A stretch of DNA of 64,000 nucleotides from G965205525 sp965205525 (lineage in GTDB: Bacteria; Pseudomonadota; Gammaproteobacteria; JABABF01): NCBI GenBank assembly GCA_965205525.1, contig OZ242171.1, positions 1,934,240 through 1,998,239 of the forward strand, given 5' to 3'. Within the stretch, counting starts at the first letter, position 1. The number at the start of each line of letters is the position of its first letter. Made by a program: the position numbers and the translations under genes. Under the pieces are notes generated by a model. It had not been told where the DNA came from. It did not search any database and worked only from the letters and a program-made list of their open reading frames with translations. Of the stretch, positions 1 through 6,649 are shown in pieces.

Positions 1-2
1 CA

Positions 3-1022
3 TGGTTTAAAAAAGCGCGCACCTATGTTGAACCATATCAGGCGCCATGGTTTATCCTGTCAGCCAAACATGGCCTGCTGTCCCCGGATAAAAAGATTGC
101 ACCCTATAATGAAACGCTAAACGATATGGGGGTTCAGGAGCGCCGCGATTGGGCAGATTGTGTTAAAGCACAAATGTGTGAGGGCCTGCCACCGGCGAAA
201 AAGGTGGTTATTCTTGCAGGCAAGAAATATCGGGAAAATCTTCTGAAGTTTTTGTGCTGTAGATTTGCTTGTATTGAAATCCCAATGGAAGGAATGGGAA
301 TCGGTGAACAGCTTGCGTGGCTAAAGAAGCAAAATGACAAACGTGAGGATGTTATCAATTTTTATAGGCTGATGGATGAGCTGGAAAGACGCATCGGCGG
401 CAAACGCAAACTCGGTGACGCACACGGGCGGATGTATTGGCCTAAGCGTGGGGTTTATTTCTTTTTTGAGGAAGGGGAAATGCGCACCGGAAGCGGGCAG
501 GGGCCGCGCATTGTTCGGGTCGGCACACACGCGCTGAAAGCGGGCTCGCAAAGGACCTTGTGGATGCGGCTCAGTCAACATCGCGGCACAAAAGACCCGT
601 ACGGCGGCGATCATCGCAGCTCTATTTTTCGCAGTCTGGTTGGCGCGGCTTTAAGTCGGCACATGCCGCAAAAACCGACCAGTTGGGGGCAAGGGTCAAG
701 TGCTGATAAAGCAACATGCATGACTGAACGCCCCCTTGAGCAAAGCGTAAGCGACTATCTTGGCGGCATGTCCCTCCTTTTTCTGCCTGTTGACGACCCG
801 CCCGGCCCAAAGAGCAGGCGTGGGTATATTGAACGCAATGCCATTTCTTTGTTGAGCGGCTATGTGTCGCCTTCCCCTGACCCGCCTTCTTGTCAGTGGC
901 TCGGCCGTGATTGTGACAGGGAAAAGGTATCTCGCTCCGGCCTTTGGAATAATGATTATGTTGATAAAGATTATGACCCCGAATTTCTGGGCAAGTTGGA
1001 GGAACTTATCAAACAGATTTAG
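3..1022 (+). CDS. DUF6884 plus GIY-YIG-like domain protein, 5' end outside window
   Basis: The frame is open from the left edge, so the ATG at 126 is internal: the 41 codons before it encode the conserved DUF6884 pattern (WFILSAKHGLLSPD at visible codons 16-29, then PYNETL). That domain appears to run to about codon 110 (GIGEQLAWL). A charged linker follows, then a second domain with GVYFFFE, RIVRVGTHAL and LWMRLSQHRG, which resembles a GIY-YIG nuclease fold. 339 codons are visible and it ends with TAG. The biochemical role of this family is not known to me; a nuclease or DNA-modification-linked role is an inference from the second domain and the defence genes that follow. Confidence 0.75.
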   Translation, partial: WFKKARTYVEPYQAPWFILSAKHGLLSPDKKIAPYNETLNDMGVQERRDWADCVKAQMCEGLPPAKKVVILAGKKYRENLLKFLCCRFACIEIPMEGMGIGEQLAWLKKQNDKREDVINFYRLMDELERRIGGKRKLGDAHGRMYWPKRGVYFFFEEGEMRTGSGQGPRIVRVGTHALKAGSQRTLWMRLSQHRGTKDPYGGDHRSSIFRSLVGAALSRHMPQKPTSWGQGSSADKATCMTERPLEQSVSDYLGGMSLLFLPVDDPPGPKSRRGYIERNAISLLSGYVSPSPDPPSCQWLGRDCDREKVSRSGLWNNDYVDKDYDPEFLGKLEELIKQI

Positions 1023-1089
1023 ATTGGCATGGGCTGAGTGATGTATAAATAGCACTCAAGATCAGGCAGTGGTTCATGGATCTGTCATG

Positions 1090-1250
1090 ATCACTGACCT
1101 TATTCAACCGCAAACTCGCCGGATCGGCTGGTGCTTTACAACACTCAACGACTACACCACGCGCTGGATCTGATATCCCCTATACAATCACTGCTTGCCA
1201 ACCACCTCGAGCACCATATGTTATGGACCCATACACAACATATACAATGA
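1090..1250 (+). pseudogene. IS481-family transposase C-terminal remnant
   Basis: From 1125 to the TGA at 1248 one frame reads LVLYNTQRLHHALDL, then SPIQSLL, then MLWTHT, which matches the end of IS481-type DDE transposases (YNT.RPHHAL, SP..YLL, MYWTHT). A few codons upstream in another frame read LFNRKLA, the preceding conserved piece, so the copy is frameshifted as well as truncated. No catalytic residues and no terminal inverted repeats are in view. The remnant also shows that ATG codons at 1195 and 1218 lie in old transposon DNA rather than in the following gene. Confidence 0.7.
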
Positions 1251-1266
1251 TGCAGGGAGGCACCTT

Positions 1267-2496
1267 GTGAGCGGAAGACGTCAACAGATTATGTTAAAAC
1301 CGGAGGTTCTGCGCTGGGCCAGAAAGCGTGTTGACTACCAAACCGCCGAACTCGCCGACAAGGTCGGCGTGGAACCGGGCCAGGTGAAGGAATGGGAGAA
1401 AACCGGGAAAATCAGTATCGCCCAGATTAACAAACTCGCCCACAAAACCTACACGCCCCTCGGGCTTCTGTATCTCTCTGAGCCGCCGGAAGACTTGGAT
1501 AAGCTGCCCATTCCGGATTTTCGCAGCGGGGACAGCCATTTGCGACAGCATCCCAGCCCCAACCTGTTGGAGACGGTGCATACCATGCAAAGAAGACAGG
1601 CATGGATGCGGGAAGAGTTGCTGCAAGACGGGGTTGAGCCAATCTCATTTGTCGGTTCTGCCCGTGTCGGTTCTGCCCGTGTCGGTTCTGCCCGTGTCGG
1701 TTCTGCCCGTGTCGGTTCTGCTCGTCTTGGGAAGAATCATGATGCAGTTGCGACGGCTATGAAAAAACATCTCGGTCTGGCAAAAAACTGGGCGGCGCAA
1801 GAGCCCACCTGGGAAGACGCACTTCGGCACTTGAGAAACATTGTCGAGGAAGCGGGCATCCTGATTATGTTTAACGGCGTGGTGGGAAATAACACCCATA
1901 GAAAACTGGACCGTGAAGAGTTTCAGGGTTTTGCCCTTGTTGACGACTATGCCCCGCTGATCTTCGTCAATGGGGCCGATTACAGAGCGGCGCAGATGTT
2001 CACGCTTAGTCACGAGCTGGCACACATTTTCGTTGGTGAAGCTGGCGTCTCGAAGTTCAAGCAACTTCGCCAAACGGAAAATGTCACCGAGAAATTCTGT
2101 GATCAAGTGGCGGCAGAGTTCCTAGTGCCGAGCGAGGATCTCCAGGTGCTGCTGAGAGATGCATCCAATCTCACGGAGCAATACGGCGAGGTTTCCGGTC
2201 ATTTTAAGGTCAGCACTATAGTTGCAGCCCGCCGCATGCTTGATGTTGGCCTGATTAATCTCGACGATTTCTTCGCCTTCTATAAAAGATGGAAACGAAA
2301 AGAGATTGCAGAGCAGAATAAGGGAGGCTCCGGGGGGAATTTCTGGAACACCCAAAATGTGCGTATTGGGCACCCATTCGGCGCCGCCATAGGAAGGGCC
2401 GTCGGCGAAGGCAGGCTCTTTTACCGGGAGGCATACCACCTCACGGGATTAAAAGGAAAAACCTTTGATAAGTTTATGAGTAAAGTAAGTGGGTAA
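1267..2496 (+). CDS. XRE-family regulator with ImmA/IrrE metallopeptidase domain
   Basis: Start taken as GTG 1267 because AGGGAGG lies six bases upstream; earlier ATGs fall in a transposase remnant. Residues about 9-60 form an XRE helix-turn-helix (VDYQTAELADKVGV). The C-terminal half is an ImmA/IrrE zinc peptidase with HELAH at residues 249-253. Such proteins are typically antitoxins or repressors that can be cleaved or can cleave partners. The gene overlaps the DUF4411 PIN gene by 8 nt, the usual pairing for this family, so a toxin-antitoxin-like operon is likely. Oddity: a single VGSAR segment common in relatives is expanded here to five perfect copies (residues 129-153, between the two domains). 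Confidence 0.85.
   Translation: MSGRRQQIMLKPEVLRWARKRVDYQTAELADKVGVEPGQVKEWEKTGKISIAQINKLAHKTYTPLGLLYLSEPPEDLDKLPIPDFRSGDSHLRQHPSPNLLETVHTMQRRQAWMREELLQDGVEPISFVGSARVGSARVGSARVGSARVGSARLGKNHDAVATAMKKHLGLAKNWAAQEPTWEDALRHLRNIVEEAGILIMFNGVVGNNTHRKLDREEFQGFALVDDYAPLIFVNGADYRAAQMFTLSHELAHIFVGEAGVSKFKQLRQTENVTEKFCDQVAAEFLVPSEDLQVLLRDASNLTEQYGEVSGHFKVSTIVAARRMLDVGLINLDDFFAFYKRWKRKEIAEQNKGGSGGNFWNTQNVRIGHPFGAAIGRAVGEGRLFYREAYHLTGLKGKTFDKFMSKVSG
1651..1725 (+). repeat. Five in-frame 15-bp tandem repeats inside the XRE-ImmA gene
   Basis: GTCGGTTCTGCCCGT occurs five times head to tail at 1651, 1666, 1681, 1696 and 1711; only the last copy differs (CTCGT for CCCGT). The unit is a multiple of three and encodes VGSAR, so copy-number changes would leave the frame intact and only lengthen or shorten the interdomain linker. 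Near-perfect identity of the copies implies recent expansion by slippage. Confidence 0.97.
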
Positions 2497-2995
2497 CGGT
2501 AAATCAAAAACCTTGCTACTCGATACCAATGTCTTTGTCGAAGCGCACAAACGCTACTATGCACAGGACATTTGCCCCGGATTCTGGAATTGCCTGCTGC
2601 TCCATTGCAACAAGGGCTCTGTCAGGAGCATTGATAAAGTCAAGGAAGAAATAAAAACGGGACAGGACGAGTTATGGGATTGGGTCCAATCTGCTCCGCA
2701 GGATCTGTTCGCAACATCAAATGAACAACCGGTACAGGAAGCTTTCTCGGAAATTATAGAATGGGTAGTCAGAAATCAGCAGTTCACCGATGCCGCACAA
2801 ACCGAGTTTGCCAGAGGTGCCGATGGCTGGCTGGTCGCATACGCCCGGGTTCATGGCGTGATGCTTGTTACCGATGAAAAATCGGATCCAAAAATAAAAA
2901 AAAGAGTGCCAATCCCCAACGTATGTAAAAAATTCAATGTCTCTTATGAAAACACGTTTTCGATGCTGCGCGGTTTGGGGGTTCAGTTTAAATGA
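2489..2995 (+). CDS. DUF4411 PIN-domain protein, probable toxin partner
   Basis: 168 aa from a GTG start overlapping the end of the XRE-ImmA gene by 8 nt. The N-terminus LLLDTNVFVEAH carries the first PIN-domain acidic residue; further acidic positions are visible in VKEEI, ADGWLVAYA and VTDEKSDP. This is the DUF4411 arrangement, a PIN-like family that regularly follows an XRE-ImmA gene. PIN proteins of toxin-antitoxin systems are Mg-dependent ribonucleases; that activity here is inferred. The acidic set looks complete, so the protein is probably functional. Translation is likely coupled to the upstream gene since no separate Shine-Dalgarno is evident. Confidence 0.85.
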   Translation: MGNGKSKTLLLDTNVFVEAHKRYYAQDICPGFWNCLLLHCNKGSVRSIDKVKEEIKTGQDELWDWVQSAPQDLFATSNEQPVQEAFSEIIEWVVRNQQFTDAAQTEFARGADGWLVAYARVHGVMLVTDEKSDPKIKKRVPIPNVCKKFNVSYENTFSMLRGLGVQFK

Positions 2996-3049
2996 CACCG
3001 ACCCCTTTCCTTTCCCCTTCACGACAACCCCGCCGCACGGATCGGAATG

Positions 3050-3188
3050 CAGTATATTTTCTCCGGAGCGCCCGACCATATTACGGCTGAATTATCGCAA
3101 TACGCGCGAGATATTGCGCCTTGCCTACCGTTTCGCGGCACATTATCTCAAACCGCAAAACGCGGATGACGACCATATCCCACTTTAA
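3050..3188 (+). pseudogene. UvrD/REP-type helicase shard
   Basis: The only content I recognise in the gap 2996-3317. One frame reads ILRLNYRNTREIL followed by LAYRFAAHYL and DDDHIPL before a TAA, matching helicase motif IV of UvrD-like proteins (LNYRNT.EIL) and the segment after it. Walker motifs and everything else are absent, so this is a relic of about 40 codons. It differs from the intact uvrD at 20.1 kb (EQNYRSTGNIL there), so it came from a different, probably island-borne, helicase. Confidence 0.6.
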
Positions 3189-3317
3189 ACTGTTTACAAA
3201 ATAAGCAAATTTCCTCTACGATAAAATTAATGAAAACGACTTACAAACCCGCACACTTCAGAACCTATGCAATACTCTGTTGCCGAAGTTAATGAGTGGA
3301 ACTGTGGAGGTGACAAT

Positions 3318-4271
3318 ATGAATAATCCAATAGAAAAAGATAATAGAAAAAAGAATGCAGGATTTAAGATTTTAAGTATAGATGGAGGCGGAGTACGTGG
3401 GATATTTCCTGCTGAATTTCTATCACTTATGGAAAAGAAACTAAATATCAGCATATATGAAAAATTTGATATGATCGTAGGAACTAGCACTGGTAGTATT
3501 ATAGCGGCGGCAATAGCCCAAAATCATGATCTGAGCCAGCTTGCAAAAGACTACAAAGAAAATGCATCGAAAATTTTTCAGAAGAAATGGAGAGGTCTTT
3601 GTGGAATTATAGGATCAAAATATAATTCAAAATTTTTAGAAAATTTTCTTCATAAAAAGCTCGGAGATATTACATTAGGGCAAATAGAAAAACCTCTCAT
3701 TCTTAATGCTACAAACGTCAGCTTGGGGGAAGTTTATGTTTTTAAGTCAGCTTATCAAAAACGACAACGAGGAGAGGAGCATTATATAAGAGATTCAGGT
3801 GTGCCGCTGTACAAGGCTGTACTAGCCTCTTGTTCTGCGCCGACATATTTCGACCCGGTGGGTATAGATGGCACTCTCGTTTGTGATGGAGGTATTTGGG
3901 CTAACAACCCGTCGGTAGTTGGTTATACGGATGCCATAAAAAATTTTCACAAAAGCAAGGATAATATTAAAATTCTATCAATAGGAACTGGACGTACAAA
4001 ATCGATTTACTACCAATCAGCTATGGGGTGGGGTTTGATGACAGGCTGGAAGGGCAACAAATTTGTGGAATTCATTATGTCTTGTCAAACGGAGTTCCCA
4101 CAGAACATTTTGTCTTTAATTAACAACAAGATGTCCCTGAGAATTAATATTAATGTCGACCAAGATTATTCTCTTGACAATTGTAAAAATATCCCTATGC
4201 TATCCCAAATGGCAAAGGAAGCCTTTACTAGAAATCAAGTGAAGGTTTCAAATTTTCTAGAACTAAACTAA
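3318..4271 (+). CDS. capV: CBASS effector: patatin-like phospholipase (CapV type)
   Basis: 317 aa from ATG 3318, chosen over the in-frame ATG 3267 because GGAGGTGA sits just upstream. Patatin signature is complete: DGGGVRG oxyanion loop (residues 22-28), nucleophile Ser57 in GTSTG, and catalytic Asp190 in DGG. In CBASS such enzymes are switched on by a cyclic nucleotide made by the neighbouring CD-NTase and degrade membrane phospholipids to abort infection. Here it is directly followed (10 bp) by a CD-NTase and an E2-like gene on the same strand. AT-rich composition unlike flanking DNA suggests acquisition with the module. Alternative: a stand-alone patatin, made unlikely by the neighbours. 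Confidence 0.9.
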   Translation: MNNPIEKDNRKKNAGFKILSIDGGGVRGIFPAEFLSLMEKKLNISIYEKFDMIVGTSTGSIIAAAIAQNHDLSQLAKDYKENASKIFQKKWRGLCGIIGSKYNSKFLENFLHKKLGDITLGQIEKPLILNATNVSLGEVYVFKSAYQKRQRGEEHYIRDSGVPLYKAVLASCSAPTYFDPVGIDGTLVCDGGIWANNPSVVGYTDAIKNFHKSKDNIKILSIGTGRTKSIYYQSAMGWGLMTGWKGNKFVEFIMSCQTEFPQNILSLINNKMSLRININVDQDYSLDNCKNIPMLSQMAKEAFTRNQVKVSNFLELN

Positions 4272-4281
4272 GAGGAAACCT

Positions 4282-5271
4282 ATGAAGCACGAAAGATACT
4301 TCAAAGATTTTTTGGATAATACCGTAAATCTCAACCAATCTAGGATAGACGATCTAAATGATCGAGTGGATGCTGTTACTAATTTCCTCAAAACGAATCT
4401 CGACGGTTACAGAAAATATAGCCAACAAGGGTCGTATGCCCACAGAACGATAATAAAGCCAGTTCAAAATAATGACGAGTTTGATGCTGATATATTAGTA
4501 TTTATCAAAAATGATGACCCCAACATCGATTCATTTGTTGATTATGTGAGCAGAGTTTATGACATTCTCCAAAATAATGGAAATTATAAGGATAAGGTTA
4601 AAAAGAGAACACGATGTGTGACTATTGACTATTCAGAAGATTTTCATTTGGATATTGTTCCTTGCGTAGAATATAAAAATGACTGTTACATCTGCAACAG
4701 AGACGATAACTGCTACGAGGAAACTGATGGGGATGGGTATAAAAAATGGCTGGCAGAAAAAAATACAATCGTTGGAGGAAATAACTTAATAAAAGTAATA
4801 CGGATTTTGAAGTACTTGCGTGATCATAAAGATAATTTTTCGATAAAATCCATACTGTTAACAACAATTTTAGGGAATCAAGTCAACCCAATCGATAATA
4901 GCTTTCCTGATTTACCGACAATATTAAATACACTCTCCAACAGAATGAATGATTTTCTTCAACGAAATGAGAGTATGCCTATTGTTCAAAACCCTGTACT
5001 ACTCAAAGAGAATTTTAACAGGCATTGGGATGAAAGAAAGTATGCCAATTTCCGGAAGAAATTTTTTTCTTACAACGAAAAAATTAACATTGCCTTTAAT
5101 AAGAAAGATCACAATGAAAGTGTTAAGGCATGGCGCAAGCTATTTGGTGATGATTTCGGTGAACTGAAGGAATCCAGTGGCAAAAATTTGAAGAGTGCGA
5201 CCAGCGTGGCTGGTTTAACTGGTGTATCTACAGCTGTGCCTGCAACAAAACCATATGCTAGTTATGATTAA
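4282..5271 (+). CDS. CBASS CD-NTase (cyclic oligonucleotide synthase)
   Basis: 329 aa with a SMODS-type nucleotidyltransferase core: GS at residues 50-51 (QQGSYAHRT), the metal-binding pair in EFDADILVF (Asp68, Asp70) and the third acid Asp124 in FHLDIVP. The catalytic set is intact, so it should make a cyclic di- or trinucleotide from NTPs upon phage infection; clade and product cannot be told by eye. The last 25 or so residues are a Ser/Thr/Ala-rich tail ending KPYASYD, as expected for CD-NTases of type II CBASS whose C-terminus is conjugated by an E2-containing protein. It precedes such an E2 gene, which overlaps it by 8 nt (start at 5264). Confidence 0.9.
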   Translation: MKHERYFKDFLDNTVNLNQSRIDDLNDRVDAVTNFLKTNLDGYRKYSQQGSYAHRTIIKPVQNNDEFDADILVFIKNDDPNIDSFVDYVSRVYDILQNNGNYKDKVKKRTRCVTIDYSEDFHLDIVPCVEYKNDCYICNRDDNCYEETDGDGYKKWLAEKNTIVGGNNLIKVIRILKYLRDHKDNFSIKSILLTTILGNQVNPIDNSFPDLPTILNTLSNRMNDFLQRNESMPIVQNPVLLKENFNRHWDERKYANFRKKFFSYNEKINIAFNKKDHNESVKAWRKLFGDDFGELKESSGKNLKSATSVAGLTGVSTAVPATKPYASYD

Positions 5272-5833
5272 GTATTGCTGTAAAGATTTTCAAAAAGTTC
5301 AGCAATGCTTCCCCAATCTTTTTTATGACAAAAAAGGCAACTACATTAAGGGTGAAATAGAATTTAGCGCTCGTTACGAAAAAATAAAAAGCAAAAGAGG
5401 TATCCCTTGGGATATTGTCTTCTGTTCATCTGGTAAAGGCTGTATTCAAGATTGTTATGAAATCAAAATTCTTCTAAATAATCAAAATCCATTACCAAGG
5501 GTTTTTGAAATAGGTGGAAGGATCAAAGAATTGGCAGTAAAGCGATCAAGAAAAATTATTGATTTACATATTAATTATGATGAAAGTTGTTGCCTTGGTG
5601 TGCGTATTAATTCTAACATAGCACTTAGCAGCTTTATTCTGAACAAAGTTTATCCGTACTTTGTATGGCAAGCGTATTTTGATAAATATGGAAAAATGCC
5701 ACCGTGCGGTGAATATCCACACAATAAGTCTGAGGCTTTGAAAGAGTTTGAGAAAGAAAGACATAAATCAGGAAGAAATGATTTATGTCCTTGTGGCAGT
5801 GGGGAAAAATATAAAAATTGCTGCCTAGGCTAA
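5264..5833 (+). CDS. E2-like conjugating protein with C-terminal SEC-C zinc motif (short type II CBASS)
   Basis: 189 aa from ATG 5264 (ATG 5255 is also possible); it overlaps the CD-NTase end, implying coupled translation. The body fits a prokaryotic E2 fold: DCYEIKILL, then P..FEIGGRI, then DLHINYDESCCLGV, in which Cys110 (or Cys109) aligns with the catalytic cysteine of CBASS E2 domains. There is no E1 or JAB domain and no separate cap3 gene nearby. Residues 171-189 carry a SEC-C motif (CPCGSGEKYKNCC), a zinc-binding tail. Known short type II CBASS E2 proteins attach to their CD-NTase through this cysteine; the same role is inferred here. The SEC-C tail may mediate partner or ribosome/SecA-like contacts, unknown. 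Confidence 0.75.
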   Translation: MIKYCCKDFQKVQQCFPNLFYDKKGNYIKGEIEFSARYEKIKSKRGIPWDIVFCSSGKGCIQDCYEIKILLNNQNPLPRVFEIGGRIKELAVKRSRKIIDLHINYDESCCLGVRINSNIALSSFILNKVYPYFVWQAYFDKYGKMPPCGEYPHNKSEALKEFEKERHKSGRNDLCPCGSGEKYKNCCLG

Positions 5834-5863
5834 TATGCAAAGCGAAAAGGAAATATCCGATCC

Positions 5864-5998
5864 GATGAGCACATCACCAATAACCGTAGCATAAAAGATA
5901 CCCTGATAAAGCGCGGCATTCAACCGGAAAAACTGCCGCCCGAAGAGGACATCGGGAAGGTGGCGAGAAAACTGAAATCCGACGAGAAAAAGGCTTGA
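5864..5998 (+). pseudogene. dinD: DinD C-terminal shard
   Basis: Forty-four codons ending in TGA read ITNNRSIKDTLIKRG, then IQPEKLPPEEDI and RKLKSDEKK. This is the conserved C-terminal end of DNA-damage-inducible protein D (VRNTL..RGI.PE.LP.EEDI.KVER.L). The N-terminal two thirds is missing: only a few non-homologous codons separate it from the TAA at 5831. It is therefore a relic and marks a deletion junction right behind the CBASS module. Confidence 0.7.
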
Positions 5999-6137
5999 GA
6001 AATCAGCGCCCCTTGGCTGACAAGCCGCAATAACCGCCCGCTGCGAATCCCGAGGTCGAGCTGTGTGCGGTAGCACTGCCAGAGCGACGGGCTACTTCCA
6101 CCCCCAACAGCAGGAACCCGAAACCGGCGCTGCCGCC

Positions 6138-6580
6138 GAGGTCGTTTTGCGCAACCGTGAAGCGGGGCGTTTTATATTGACCTGGTCGGTGAACCTGCTG
6201 CAAATGGCGCGGATAAAAGAATCACTTGCCGGTCGGAGGATATCGTAAGGCTGTATCCTTTTTCACAGAGCAAGCTTGCACAAACCCCGCTGACCTTGCT
6301 GGATTCTCTGTTTGCTCCGAATTTCCCTATTCGTCAGGGCGCGCCTTGCGGTGAGCAGATTATCGACCGGGTGGTGGCGCAGGCAGCTATCCGGCGGCAG
6401 CAACGCTCGGCAGCACGGCGGGCAAACTGGTATCATACCTAAATTGAAGCGCTGGTCGAAAGAGATGCGCCGATGATTGCGGAAATTCATTCTCTTGAAA
6501 CCCTGCCTCGATTGCTCGAACTGGCGGCGGCGCACACCGCACAGCTTCTGAGTGTGAACAGTCTGGCGTCTTCATTTTGA
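6138..6580 (+). pseudogene. DUF4143 (AAA_14) ATPase remnant
   Basis: Pieces in two frames line up with the C-terminal two thirds of DUF4143 ATPases. From 6138 the frame reads VLRNREAGRFILT, then MARIKESLAGR. After a frameshift near 6247 it continues RLYPFSQSKLA, LDSLFAPNFP, an in-frame TAA at 6440, then IEALVERDAP and LETLPRLLELAAAHTAQLL, ending at 6580. The Walker A part is not found. Together with the dinD shard this occupies most of the gene-free stretch 5834-6649; the part 5999-6137 I cannot assign. Confidence 0.7.
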
Positions 6581-6649
6581 TGTCAGGGAAAAGTATTACG
6601 TCGCCGTGTAGCGCAACCAACAACCATTGCTCGTAGGGCGGAAAATCGA

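Noticed and set aside
1195..1266. Upstream extension of the XRE-ImmA gene to ATG 1195
   Set aside because: The extension lies within a transposase remnant; GTG 1267 has a strong ribosome site and the protein begins normally there.
1651..1725. Short regular repeats as a CRISPR array
   Set aside because: Units are contiguous with no spacers and encode VGSAR in a protein gene.
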